From the NCBI GenBank assembly GCA_963816925.1, contig CAWFMY010000033.1, forward strand, positions 1 to 64,000: a stretch of DNA of 64,000 nucleotides, read 5' to 3'. Below the pieces are notes generated by a model. That model did not search any database, was not told the origin of the DNA, and was given only the letters and a program-made list of their open reading frames with translations. Position 1 is the stretch's first letter; each line of letters starts with the position of its first letter. A program made the position numbers and the translations under genes. Shown here in pieces: positions 49,264 through 58,243 of the stretch. Source of the DNA: CAIWHR01 sp963816925. Lineage in GTDB: Bacteria; Pseudomonadota; Gammaproteobacteria; Burkholderiales; Casimicrobiaceae.

Positions 49264-49332
49264 CCCGTGCACGTGTGCGGCGTCGCGGCCGCCGGCGCGC
49301 TGCAGGATTGTCCTGTCACTGGGGGAACGGCC

Positions 49333-50194
49333 ATGGCCTCATGGAAGCGGTGGACCGCCGGCGTGGTGATCGCGTCGATGGTCGCGACGTCCGGCTTCGG
49401 CGCGTATATCTATCTTGCGAACAAGCGGCTGCTCGATCGCCGATTTCCGGTCGCGCCCGCGCCCGTGCCCGTTTCTGCGGGATCCGAGGCCGTGCAACGC
49501 GGCAAGCGGCTGGCCGACCTCACCGGGTGCACCGATTGTCATCGCCAGGATTTGCGCGGCGGCCTGTTCTCGGACGAAGGCTGGCTCCACGGGCGCTACT
49601 ACGCGTCGAATCTCACGCGGAAGGCCACGGCTTATTCCGACGAGGACCTCGCCCGCATCGTCCGCGAAGGCGTGCGGCCGGATGGCCGCGGCGTGGCGGC
49701 CATGCCCGCCATGGGATTCGTCCGCCTGACCGACGGCGAAATGGCGGACATCGTCGCCTTCGTGCGATCGATGCCCGCCGGAGGCGCCGAGCAGCCGGAT
49801 CATTTCATCGGTCCGCTCGACAGCTGGGACCTGTGGTTGGGCAAGGTCAATCAACCGGCCGTGTCCTACGTCGCCGCCGAGCGCGGCAAGGATCCCTTCG
49901 ATGCGGGTCCCGAGCATGCGGCATCGCGCCATCTCGCGCGCATCGTCTGCGCCGAATGCCACGGGGGCGATCTCAAGGGCAACGGCTGGGATTCGGGTGC
50001 GCCCGATCTCGCGGTCGTGCTCGCGTACGGATTACCGGAGTTCAGCGCGCCTGATGCGGACGGGAATCGGCGTCGACGGCAAGGAACACGGGCTGATGAC
50101 CGCCGTGGCCCGGACGCGCTTCACGCACTTCTCCGACGAGGAGATCGCCGGCCTTCACGCCTACCTCGTGGCGCGGGCGAAGGCGCGGACGTGA
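49333..50194 (+). CDS. Dihaem cytochrome c (frameshift)
   Basis: About 286 residues after a frame change near 50050 (GLPEFSA into LMRTGIGVDGKEHGLMTAVA). An N-terminal membrane or signal segment (AGVVIASMVATSGFGAYIYL) precedes two class I cytochrome c domains with CTDCH (near residue 70) and CAECH (near 200). GFVRLTDGEMADIVAFVRSM and FTHFSDEEIAGLHAYLV are the matching C-terminal helices. GGGGGAACGG precedes the ATG at 49333. It probably serves a periplasmic dehydrogenase, as in alcohol or aldehyde oxidation systems, but no partner is adjacent. Confidence 0.88.
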
Positions 50195-50278
50195 GGCATC
50201 GGGCGCTCCCGTGACTTGGGATCGGTTAACATTTGCGGTTCCGTCGCCCGTCGCGCGGGCGCGTTCCCGGAATCCCCC

Positions 50279-51232
50279 ATGACCGAAAAGAAATTCGCCT
50301 CGCACGCCGATCTCGTCGAAAAGAAGATCAGCTTCGACAAGCTTTCCGATCATGCGTACGCGTACACCGCGGAAGGCGATCCCAACACCGGTGTGGTCGT
50401 CGGCGACGATGCGGTGATGGTGATCGACACGCAGGCAACACCGGTGATGGCACAGGACGTGATCCGTCGCATCCGCGAGGTCACCGACAAGCCGATCCGC
50501 TACGTGATGCTGTCGCACTACCATGCCGTGCGCGTGCTGGGTGCGACCGGCTACAAGCCCGATCACATCATCGCGTCTCGCGACACGTACGACCTCATCG
50601 TCGAGCGCGGCGAAGCCGACATGAAAAGCGAGATCGAGCGCTTTCCGCGCCTGTTCCAGGCCGTCGAGTCGGTGCCGGGCCTCACGTGGCCCACGATCGT
50701 GTTCGAGAAGCATCTCACGCTGTGGATGGGCAAGCTGCAGGTCGAGATCCTGCAGCTCGGACGCGGTCACACGAAAGGCGACACCGTCGTGTGGCTGCCG
50801 CAGGAGCGGATCCTCTTTTCCGGCGATCTCGTCGAGTACGACGCGACGCCTTACACCGGCGACGCGTACCTCACGGACTGGCCCGCGACGCTCGACGCGA
50901 TCGCGGCGCTGGCGCCCGAGAAGCTGGTTCCCGGCCGCGGTGCGTCGCTGACGACACCCGCCGACGTGAAGAAAGGCCTCGACGGCACGCGCGCATTCGT
51001 CACCCGCATGTTCGACGCCGTGAAGCGCGGCGCGCGCGACGGCAAGGACCTGCGGACGGTGTACAAGGACACCTATGCGCTGCTGAAGCCGGATTTCGGT
51101 CACTGGGTGATCTTCGACCATTGCTTGCCGTTCGACGTCTCGCGCGCCTACGACGAGGCGACAACGCACAAGGATCCGCGGATCTGGACCGCCGAGCGCG
51201 ACAAGGCGATGTGGGAAGCGTTGGAAGGTTGA
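50279..51232 (+). CDS. MBL-fold metallo-hydrolase with incomplete HxHxDH motif
   Basis: A 317-residue metallo-beta-lactamase-fold protein. The usual HxHxDH appears as SHYHAVRVLG, so Asp and the third His are Val and Arg. Later ligands are present: GRGHTKGDTVVWLP (His), FSGDLVEYDATPY (Asp). A mononuclear site is therefore likely. It precedes the flavin monooxygenase by 43 bases on the same strand, and similar pairs occur with homogentisate genes, so it may be an esterase or lactonase in that pathway. Intact reading frame. Confidence 0.82.
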   Translation: MTEKKFASHADLVEKKISFDKLSDHAYAYTAEGDPNTGVVVGDDAVMVIDTQATPVMAQDVIRRIREVTDKPIRYVMLSHYHAVRVLGATGYKPDHIIASRDTYDLIVERGEADMKSEIERFPRLFQAVESVPGLTWPTIVFEKHLTLWMGKLQVEILQLGRGHTKGDTVVWLPQERILFSGDLVEYDATPYTGDAYLTDWPATLDAIAALAPEKLVPGRGASLTTPADVKKGLDGTRAFVTRMFDAVKRGARDGKDLRTVYKDTYALLKPDFGHWVIFDHCLPFDVSRAYDEATTHKDPRIWTAERDKAMWEALEG

Positions 51233-51275
51233 TCGCCGCGCGCCCGCTGCGCAACCCGTCGCCCGCGGGAAATCC

Positions 51276-52922
51276 ATGAAGAGCTACACCAACCCGGTCT
51301 ACCCGTGGAAGCGCTCGCCGGACCAGGACGCACCGGCGCCGCGTCGACCGGTGCTCGTCGTCGGCGCCGGGCCGGTCGGGCTCGCCGCGGCGATCGACCT
51401 TGCGCAGCGCGACGTTCCCGTCGTCGTGCTCGACGAGGACGACACGGTCAGCGTTGGCTCGCGTGCGATCTGCTATGCGAAGCGCGCGCTCGAGATCCTC
51501 GATCGCCTGGGCTGCGGCGAGCGAATCGCGCAAAAGGGCGTGGAGTGGAACGTCGGCAAGGTCTTCTTCCGTCACGAGCAGGTCTATGCGTTCAATCTCC
51601 TGCCCGAGCGCGGCCATGGCCGGCCCGCGTTCGTCAACCTGCAGCAGTACCACCTCGAGGAATGCCTGGTGGACCGCCTCGCCGAACTTCCGCGGGCCGA
51701 GGTCCGCTGGCGGCACAAGGTCGTCGCCGTCATGCCGCGCGACGGTCACGTGCTGGTGCGCGTCGCGACGCCGGACGGCGAGTACGAGCTCACGTGCGAC
51801 TGGCTGCTCGTGTGCGACGGCGCGCGCAGCCCCGTGCGCAAGATGCTGGGCCTCGAGGCGGAAGGGCAGATGTTCCGCGACCGGTTCCTGATCGCCGACA
51901 TCCGCATGAAATCGGACTTTCCGGCGGAACGCTGGTTCTGGTTCGATCCGCCCTTCCACCCGGGACAATCGGCGCTGCTGCATCGACAGGCGGACGATGT
52001 GTGGCGCGTCGATTTCCAGCTGGGCTGGGATGCCGATCCCGACGTCGAGAAAACGCCGGAGCGCATCCTGCCGCGGCTCCATGCGATGCTGGGCGCCGAA
52101 GCCGAATTCGACATCGAATGGGCGAGCGTCTACACCTTCCAATGCCGGCGGATGCAACGTTTCCGCCATGACCGCGTGCTGTTCGCGGGCGACGCCGCGC
52201 ATCTCGTGTCGCCGTTTGGCGCGCGCGGCGCCAACAGCGGGTTCCAGGATGCCGACAACCTCGGGTGGAAGCTGGAGCTCGTGCTCGCCGGGCGCGCTCC
52301 GGAGCGCCTGCTCGACACTTATGACGTCGAGCGCGTCGCCGCGGCCGACGAGAACATCCTGAACTCGACGCGGGCAACCGAATTCATCACGCCGAAGAGC
52401 CCGGTGTCGCGCATGTTTCGCGACGCCGTGCTCTCGCTCGCCAAGCACCATGCGTTCGCGCGGAAGCTCGTCAACAGCGGGCGCCTTTCCGTTCCGCACG
52501 TGTATCGCGCGTCGCCGCTCAATACGCCGGATCGGCCGGGCGAGTCGTTTGCGGGCGCGATGGTACCGGGGGCTCCCGCCGCCGATGCGCCGGTCGCAGG
52601 CCCCGGCGCCCCCTGGCTGCTGCGCCATCTGCACGAGGGGTTCACGCTGCTGGCGTTCGAGGCCGCCGTTTCGCCCGACGCTGCGGCGGCGCTCGCGCGC
52701 GACGCGATTCCCTGCCGCGTGGTGCGGATAGAGGCGGGCGGATCGCGTGTCGATGGAATGACCGGGTTGCAGGACGTGGAGGGGCTCGCGCGGGAGCGCT
52801 ACGACGGCCGGCCCGGGACGTGCTACCTTTTGCGCCCCGACCAGCACGTTTGCGCGCGTTGGCGGCACTTCGACGTGGACGGCGTGCGCGCCGCGATCCG
52901 CCGCGCGACGTGCAACGACTGA
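51276..52922 (+). CDS. FAD-dependent aromatic hydroxylase (PheA/MhpA-like)
   Basis: A 548-residue class A flavoprotein monooxygenase. FAD motifs: VLVVGAGPVGLAAAIDLAQR, the DG motif VCDGARSPVRKMLG, and the GD motif LFAGDAAHLVSPFGARGANS. The thioredoxin-like C-terminal domain of this group is present. Because DUF2783 and homogentisate dioxygenase genes follow directly, its likely substrate is a hydroxyphenylacetate-type compound hydroxylated to homogentisate; this is inference. The ATG at 51276 is used. Confidence 0.85.
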   Translation: MKSYTNPVYPWKRSPDQDAPAPRRPVLVVGAGPVGLAAAIDLAQRDVPVVVLDEDDTVSVGSRAICYAKRALEILDRLGCGERIAQKGVEWNVGKVFFRHEQVYAFNLLPERGHGRPAFVNLQQYHLEECLVDRLAELPRAEVRWRHKVVAVMPRDGHVLVRVATPDGEYELTCDWLLVCDGARSPVRKMLGLEAEGQMFRDRFLIADIRMKSDFPAERWFWFDPPFHPGQSALLHRQADDVWRVDFQLGWDADPDVEKTPERILPRLHAMLGAEAEFDIEWASVYTFQCRRMQRFRHDRVLFAGDAAHLVSPFGARGANSGFQDADNLGWKLELVLAGRAPERLLDTYDVERVAAADENILNSTRATEFITPKSPVSRMFRDAVLSLAKHHAFARKLVNSGRLSVPHVYRASPLNTPDRPGESFAGAMVPGAPAADAPVAGPGAPWLLRHLHEGFTLLAFEAAVSPDAAAALARDAIPCRVVRIEAGGSRVDGMTGLQDVEGLARERYDGRPGTCYLLRPDQHVCARWRHFDVDGVRAAIRRATCND

Positions 52923-52934
52923 CGGAAACCCGCG

Positions 52935-53150
52935 ATGGCCACGCTCAACACCGATCCGAATGTTCAGGCGCCCGACGATTTCTACGAGGACCTGATCGCG
53001 CTGCACCGCGACCTCTCGGAGCGCGAGAGCGCGCTCGTCAATGCGAAACTCGTCCTGCTCCTCGCCAACCATATCGGCGACCCGGAAGTGCTGGCGGCGG
53101 CGATGGCCGCGGCGCGCGCGGACGTCGCCGCGACCGGGGGTCCACAGTGA
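52935..53150 (+). CDS. DUF2783 domain protein
   Basis: A 71-residue protein of the DUF2783 type: FYEDLIALHRDLSERESALV, then NAKLVLLLANHIGDPEVLAA. It commonly sits between the flavin hydroxylase and homogentisate dioxygenase, as here, and may be a small partner of one of them. No signal peptide. Its TGA overlaps the dioxygenase GTG start, indicating coupling. Confidence 0.85.
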   Translation: MATLNTDPNVQAPDDFYEDLIALHRDLSERESALVNAKLVLLLANHIGDPEVLAAAMAAARADVAATGGPQ

Positions 53151-54277
53151 AACACTACATCCGATTCCCGCGCGCCGACGGCACGCACAGCCGGCAGGCG
53201 CATGCGGACCTGCCGCAGGGCACGTTCGAGCGCGAAATGGGCAAGGAGGGCTTCTTCGGGCCGACGGCGCATTTCCATCATCGGCATGCGCCGACGGGCT
53301 GGACGAGTTTCACCGGGACGCTCAACCCGCATGCGTACGACCTCAACAAGTTGCCGCTGAGGAACGGCTCGCCATGGGACGCGACGCTGCTCATGGGCAA
53401 CGGCGACGTCAAGATCCGGCTTTGGAAGACCGCGATGCCGATGGACCACCTCGTGCGCAACCAGGATGGCGACGAGCTGTTGTTCATTCACGACGGCGCG
53501 GGCGAGTTCTTCTGCGACTGGGGCCGGCTCGACTATCGCGACGGCGACTACATCGTGATTCCGCGCGGCGGGCTCTGGCGCCTCGCGCCGTCTTCGCCGA
53601 CGACGTTGCTGCTCATCGAATGCACCGAAGGCACGTACACGCTGCCCGAGAAGGGGCTCGTCGGGCCGCAGGCGCTCTTCGACCCGGCGATGCTCGACGT
53701 TCCCGCGATGGACGCGGCCTTTCGTGCGCAGCAAACCGACGACCCGTGGAAAGTGGTGGTCAAGCGGGGCGGGGCGCTGTCGACGATTGCGTATCCGTTC
53801 AACCCGCTCGACGCCGTCGGCTGGCACGGCGACCTTTGCGTCGTCCGCATCAACGTTCGCGACATCCGGCCGCTGATGAGCCATCGCTACCATCTGCCGC
53901 CATCGGCGCACACGACCTTCGTCGGCCGCAACTTCGTCGTCTGCACGTTCGTGCCGCGCCCGATCGAATCCGATCCCGGCGCGCTCAAGGTGCCGTTCTA
54001 TCACAACAACGACGACTACGACGAGGTGATTTTCTACCATCGCGGCGACTTCTTCAGCCGCGACAACATCAAGCCGGGCATGGTCACCTTCCATCCATGC
54101 GGGTTCACGCACGGCCCGCATCCGAAGGCGTTCGCGGCGGGCGCCGCGCATGCAAGGAAGGAAACCGACGAATATGCGGTGATGATCGACACCCGGTTCC
54201 CGCTCACCGTCGCGCCACTGCCCGAGGGTGTCGAAAATTCCGCGTATGTCGATTCGTGGAAGAGCAAGCCGGCGTAG
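53147..54277 (+). CDS. hmgA: Homogentisate 1,2-dioxygenase
   Basis: A 376-residue cupin-type Fe(II) ring-cleaving dioxygenase forming maleylacetoacetate from homogentisate. The iron site is recognisable: YHNNDDYDEVIFYHRGDFF provides His and Glu, FHPCGFTHGPHP the second His. Further family text: HHRHAPTGWTSFTGTLNP and DYIVIPRGGLWRL. The length is the shorter bacterial form. It starts at a GTG at 53147 overlapping the DUF2783 stop. Maleylacetoacetate isomerase and fumarylacetoacetase are not in the window. Confidence 0.9.
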   Translation: MKHYIRFPRADGTHSRQAHADLPQGTFEREMGKEGFFGPTAHFHHRHAPTGWTSFTGTLNPHAYDLNKLPLRNGSPWDATLLMGNGDVKIRLWKTAMPMDHLVRNQDGDELLFIHDGAGEFFCDWGRLDYRDGDYIVIPRGGLWRLAPSSPTTLLLIECTEGTYTLPEKGLVGPQALFDPAMLDVPAMDAAFRAQQTDDPWKVVVKRGGALSTIAYPFNPLDAVGWHGDLCVVRINVRDIRPLMSHRYHLPPSAHTTFVGRNFVVCTFVPRPIESDPGALKVPFYHNNDDYDEVIFYHRGDFFSRDNIKPGMVTFHPCGFTHGPHPKAFAAGAAHARKETDEYAVMIDTRFPLTVAPLPEGVENSAYVDSWKSKPA

Positions 54278-54293
54278 GCAACGGAGAGTCGAT

Positions 54294-54692
54294 GTGGCGT
54301 ACGAAGACCTGATTGCGCGCGCGGCGGAAGTGGCGGTCCTGTTCCGGGCGTCCGCTCATTGCGACGCGGGACTCGTCGGCGCGGCGGTGCTGGCCGAGTC
54401 GGGCGCCATCTACACCGGCTGCTCGGTCGACCTGCGCTGCGGGATCGGCTTTTGCGCCGAGCATTCCGCGGTGGCCGACATGCTGAAGCGCCACGAGGCG
54501 CGGATTCGCGCGGTCGTCTCCGTCAACGACGACGGCGTCGTGCTGCCGCCCTGCGGCCGCTGCCGCGAGCTCATCTACCAGATCGACCCGGCCAATCTGG
54601 ATGCCGATGTGGTCGTCGCCCGCGACGAGGTCGTCAAGCTGCGCGATTTGCTGCCGCATCCCTGGCAGCCGAAGCACTGGCCCGAACCTTGA
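54294..54692 (+). CDS. cdd: Cytidine deaminase
   Basis: A 132-residue zinc deaminase. Zinc/catalytic motifs: FCAEHSAV (CAE, with the general-base Glu) and PPCGRCRELIYQ (PCxxC). Three Cys ligands make this the small tetrameric type. The start is a GTG at 54294 with GGAGAG upstream, 16 bases after hmgA. A role in nucleoside salvage is expected. Why it is next to the homogentisate genes is not clear. Confidence 0.88.
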   Translation: MAYEDLIARAAEVAVLFRASAHCDAGLVGAAVLAESGAIYTGCSVDLRCGIGFCAEHSAVADMLKRHEARIRAVVSVNDDGVVLPPCGRCRELIYQIDPANLDADVVVARDEVVKLRDLLPHPWQPKHWPEP

Positions 54693-54722
54693 CATGCGCA
54701 ATTGGCGCAAGAATGGATTGAC

Positions 54723-55500
54723 ATGAACTACGAGAACATCACCGTCGAGACCCGCGAACGCGTCGGTCTCATCCGCCTCAACCGCCCGCAGCGGATGAAT
54801 GCCCTGAACGATGCGCTCGCCGCCGAGCTCGGAGCAGGCGCTGGCTGCGTTCGATGCGGATCAGGGCATCGGCGCCATCGTCATCACCGGCAACGAAAAG
54901 GCGTTCGCCGCCGGCGCCGACATCGGCGCGATGGCCGAATGGGACTACCAGAAGGTCTACGCCGACAACTACATCTCGAAGGATTGGGAGGACCTCCGCA
55001 AGGTCCGCAAGCCCGTGATCGCGGCCGTCGCGGGCTATGCCCTGGGCGGGGGATGCGAGCTCGCGATGATGTGCGACCTCATCATCGCGGCGGACACCGC
55101 GAAGTTCGGGCAGCCGGAGATCACCATCGGCACGATGCCGGGCATGGGCGGCACGCAGCGGCTGCCGCGCGCGGTGGGCAAGGCGAAGGCGATGGACTGG
55201 TGCCTGACCGGGCGCATGATCGACGCCGCCGAGGCCGAGCGCAGCGGGCTCGTCGCGCGCGTCGTGCCGGCGGACAAGCTCGAGGAGGAGGCGCTCGCCG
55301 TCGCCGCCAAGATCGCGTCGTTTTCGCTGCCCGTCGTGCTGAAGATCAAGGAAGCCGTCAACCGCGCGTACGAATCGTCGCTCGCCGAAGGGCTGCTCTT
55401 CGAGCGGCGCGAGTTCCACGCGACGTTCGCGCTCGACGACCAGAAGGAAGGCATGCGCGCCTTCGTCGAGAAGCGCAAGCCGTCGTTCAAGCATCGCTGA
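54723..55500 (+). CDS. paaF: Enoyl-CoA hydratase, PaaF-like (frameshift)
   Basis: About 259 residues after a frame change near 54832 (AAEL into EQALAAFDADQGIGAIVITG). Crotonase motifs: NEKAFAAGADIGAM, AGYALGGGCELAMMCD with the first catalytic Glu, and PEITIGTMPGMGGTQRLPRA with the second Glu, so it is a true hydratase. It may be PaaF, hydrating 2,3-dehydroadipyl-CoA, since no other paaF is present in the paa locus, or a general short-chain enoyl hydratase. The symbol is tentative. Confidence 0.75.
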
Positions 55501-55576
55501 GGCTCGTCACCGCCCCGGCGCCGCGATAGAATGGCGCGCACAGGGGGTGTCCGCGTCGCACGTGAAGGAGTGACCC

Positions 55577-56230
55577 ATGACCCGTCGCAAGATCCACGTT
55601 TCGTTCGCCGCTGCCACGTTCCTGGCGGTGCTGCTGGCTGCCGGCTGCGCCTCGACGACCCTGCAGAGCACCTGGATGGACCCCGCGTTCACCGGCGGGC
55701 CGTTCACCAAATTCTTCGTCATCGGCCTGAGTGCGCGCGACGTCACCACGCGGCGCGTGTTCGAGGACATCATGGTCGCGAGGCTGCAGGCCGCCGGCGC
55801 GCAGGCGATCCCGGCGTGGCAGAATTTCCGCGACGAGGGGCAGGGCAACGAGGCCGCGATGGAAGCCGCGGTGGCGCAGTCGGGCGCGGACGCACTGCTG
55901 ATGACCCGGCTCCTCGGCATCGACACGCGCACCAATGTGTCGACCGTCATGGTGCCCGGTCCGGTGTGGGGTCCGGGTTTCGGCCCTGGCTTCGGCCCGG
56001 GGCCCGGCTGGTGGGGCCCCTATTCGAGCTGGCAGGCCGTGCCGCAGGTGACGCAATACCAGATCGCGACCGCGGAAACGACGCTGTTCGACGTCAAGAC
56101 CCACCGCGTCGTGTGGAGCGCGACGTCGCAGACGTTCAACCCGACGAGCGTGCAGCAGGAGGCGCCCGGCCTTGCCGACGCAGTGATCGCCGCGTTGCAG
56201 GCGCGCGGATTGATCGCGGCCAAGAAGTAG
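55577..56230 (+). CDS. Lipoprotein of DUF4136-like type
   Basis: A 217-residue protein with a clear lipoprotein signal (FAAATFLAVLLAAGCAS). The mature part has TFTKFFVIG-like strand text (GGPFTKFFVIGLSARDVTTR), a Gly/Pro/Trp-rich loop (WGPGFGPGFGPGPGWWGPY) and TTLFDVKTHRVVWSATSQTF. This resembles the small outer-membrane DUF4136-like lipoproteins. The function is unknown. AAGGAG precedes the ATG at 55577. It is convergent with the cardiolipin synthase. Confidence 0.75.
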   Translation: MTRRKIHVSFAAATFLAVLLAAGCASTTLQSTWMDPAFTGGPFTKFFVIGLSARDVTTRRVFEDIMVARLQAAGAQAIPAWQNFRDEGQGNEAAMEAAVAQSGADALLMTRLLGIDTRTNVSTVMVPGPVWGPGFGPGFGPGPGWWGPYSSWQAVPQVTQYQIATAETTLFDVKTHRVVWSATSQTFNPTSVQQEAPGLADAVIAALQARGLIAAKK

Positions 56231-56236
56231 GAGCCG

Positions 56237-57694
56237 TCAGAGCAGCGGCGCGAAGAGGCGGGCGACGTTCCAGCCGACCTGCCGGTACAGCGGCTGCGCG
56301 CCCCACGTCGCGGCGTCGAGCCATTCGCCGTCGCGGAAATAGCGCTCCTGCACCCGCGCGATCTGGGCGCACACGCCGCGATCGTACGCGAGCAGCACGA
56401 TCTCCGCGTTGAGCGAGAACGAGCGCAGGTCCATGTTCGACGAGCCGATCCACGCGATGTCGTCGTCGATGGTCGCGTGCTTCGCGTGCAGGAAGCGCTT
56501 GCCGTAGCGGCAGATCCGCACGCCGGCGTTCAGCAGGTCGCCGTAATAGGATTTTTGCGCGTTGGACACGAGCAGCTGGTCGTCCTGCGCCGGCACCACG
56601 AGGCGCACGTCGACGCCGCGCATCGCGGCCGTGGTCAGCGCCTGCAGCAACGGCGCGTCGGGAATGAAGTACGGCGTGGTGATGATGGCGCGCGTGCGCG
56701 CGCCGTTCACCAGCGCGACGATGAGGCGCTGGTTGTTCTCGGTCGAGTAGAGCGGGCTCGATGGCAGCACCTGCGCGGCGACGACGCCGGCGACTTCGGG
56801 ATCCGGAAACGGGTCGCCCGTCTCCGGGGGATGACCGCGCTCGAGGTACCAGTCCTGCACGAACACCGCCTGCAGCTCCAGCACGACCGGGCCCGTCACG
56901 CGGACCATCAGCTCCTCGTAGGTCAGTCCCGCCTTGAAGTCGGCGTTGACGAGGTTCATCGACCCCGTGTAGCCGATCCGGCCGTCGATCACCGCGATCT
57001 TGCGATGGTTGCGCAAGTCGGCGCGGGCGCCGCGACGGCGAAAGAACGCGAGGCGCATCGTCTCGCCTGCTTCGATGCCGGCCGCGTGCAAGCGCGCCTG
57101 CAGCTTGTCGTAGCCCAGGCCGCGCGAGCCCAGCGCGTCCGCCATCACGCGGCAGACGACGCCGCGCTTCACCGCGGCCTTCAGCGCGGCAACCACGCGC
57201 CCGGCGACGGCGTCGTCGGCGATGATGTAGAAGAGCAGGTGGACATGCGCGCGCGCGGCGTCGATGTCGGCGACGAGGCGGTCGACGATCTCGTCGTACT
57301 CCGACAGGATCTCGGCGTGGTTGCCGCCGAGGATCGGCAGGTCGCCCAGTTTTTCCGCAAGCACCACCGCAGGCGCGACGTTCGGATCCTGCGCGGGGTG
57401 GAAGACGTTGGGATGCGCCGAGAGCCGCGCGTAGACGGGCTTGGCGAGCTCGCCGAACGCGGCGGCGCGCTTCAACCGCCATTCCGGCAGCCGGCGCCGC
57501 CCGAACACGAGATACAGCGCGAGACCGACCGCCGGCTCGAACAGGATGAGCAGCAGCCAGCCCTTTGCCGCGTCGGGCGAGCGGCGGAACGGGACGACGA
57601 CCAGCATCACGATGCGGATCACCCACTCCGCGACGACGAACGCCGTGAGCCAGACGTTGGGGTCCGTCAGGAGCGTCATCGCCGTCTTGGACAT
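56237..57694 (-). CDS. cls: Cardiolipin synthase (phospholipase D family)
   Basis: A 485-residue membrane enzyme. Two N-terminal hydrophobic segments (WLTAFVVAEWVIRIVMLVVV and WLLLILFEPAVGLALYLVFG) and two HKD motifs, HRKIAVIDGRIGYTGSMN (near residue 236) and HAKHATIDDDIAWIGSSN (near 415). That order and length are typical of ClsA. It condenses phosphatidylglycerol to cardiolipin at the inner membrane. It starts at the ATG at 57694, 22 bases after the META lipoprotein gene. Confidence 0.92.
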   Translation of the reverse strand: MSKTAMTLLTDPNVWLTAFVVAEWVIRIVMLVVVPFRRSPDAAKGWLLLILFEPAVGLALYLVFGRRRLPEWRLKRAAAFGELAKPVYARLSAHPNVFHPAQDPNVAPAVVLAEKLGDLPILGGNHAEILSEYDEIVDRLVADIDAARAHVHLLFYIIADDAVAGRVVAALKAAVKRGVVCRVMADALGSRGLGYDKLQARLHAAGIEAGETMRLAFFRRRGARADLRNHRKIAVIDGRIGYTGSMNLVNADFKAGLTYEELMVRVTGPVVLELQAVFVQDWYLERGHPPETGDPFPDPEVAGVVAAQVLPSSPLYSTENNQRLIVALVNGARTRAIITTPYFIPDAPLLQALTTAAMRGVDVRLVVPAQDDQLLVSNAQKSYYGDLLNAGVRICRYGKRFLHAKHATIDDDIAWIGSSNMDLRSFSLNAEIVLLAYDRGVCAQIARVQERYFRDGEWLDAATWGAQPLYRQVGWNVARLFAPLL

Positions 57695-57716
57695 CTGGCG
57701 CGGCGCCCCTGCGCTG

Positions 57717-58199
57717 TCACGAACGCTGTGTCGTGAAGACCATCGAGCCCGAATCGGCCTTCAACGTGAGCACGAGTTCGTTGCCCTTGAACAACTGGCC
57801 CGACACGGCGGCGAGTCCTTGCACGAATTCGGTGTCCATCGAGCCCGGCGGGCACATCGCGCGCGTCAGCGCCATCGGACCGAACGACAGCGCGCCGCCG
57901 TTCAGCAGGTAGCTCGCCGATCCGCGGTTGCAGTCCGCGCGCACGGCGACCGCGCCGCCGGGTTGGAACACGAGCGTGTATTGCTCCGGCACAGCGGGCT
58001 TTATCCGCTTGCCGTCGGCCATCACCGTTTCCTTCCATGCCCACACCGTGCCGGTGAGCAGCGAGTCGCCCGCTGCCGCCATCGGCGGAGGAGGCGCGTT
58101 GACGGAACCCGGCATCAGCGGCGCGCCGGGGTCGACCGGACTGCAGGCGGCAACCGCCAGAGCCAGGGCGGTGAACGGAAAGGCAAGGCGGAAGCGCAT
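57717..58199 (-). CDS. META/HslJ-like lipoprotein
   Basis: A 160-residue protein with a lipobox (ALALAVAACSP). The META domain is recognisable: LLTGTVWAWKETVM, GGAVAVRADCNRGSASYLLN and SFGPMALTRAMCPPGSMDTE. Members such as HslJ are linked to stress or novobiocin resistance. ATG at 58199, with ACGGAG upstream. It lies between the 58244 gene and cls on the same strand. Confidence 0.85.
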   Translation of the reverse strand: MRFRLAFPFTALALAVAACSPVDPGAPLMPGSVNAPPPPMAAAGDSLLTGTVWAWKETVMADGKRIKPAVPEQYTLVFQPGGAVAVRADCNRGSASYLLNGGALSFGPMALTRAMCPPGSMDTEFVQGLAAVSGQLFKGNELVLTLKADSGSMVFTTQRS

Positions 58200-58243
58200 C
58201 GGACACTCCGTTTCGGTGGGAAAGGTGCGCGGTCGTCGTAGCG

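Noticed and set aside
54689..54717. TTGACA near the paaF-like gene as a promoter
   Set aside because: It overlaps the cytidine deaminase stop and no acceptable -10 lies 16-18 bases downstream.
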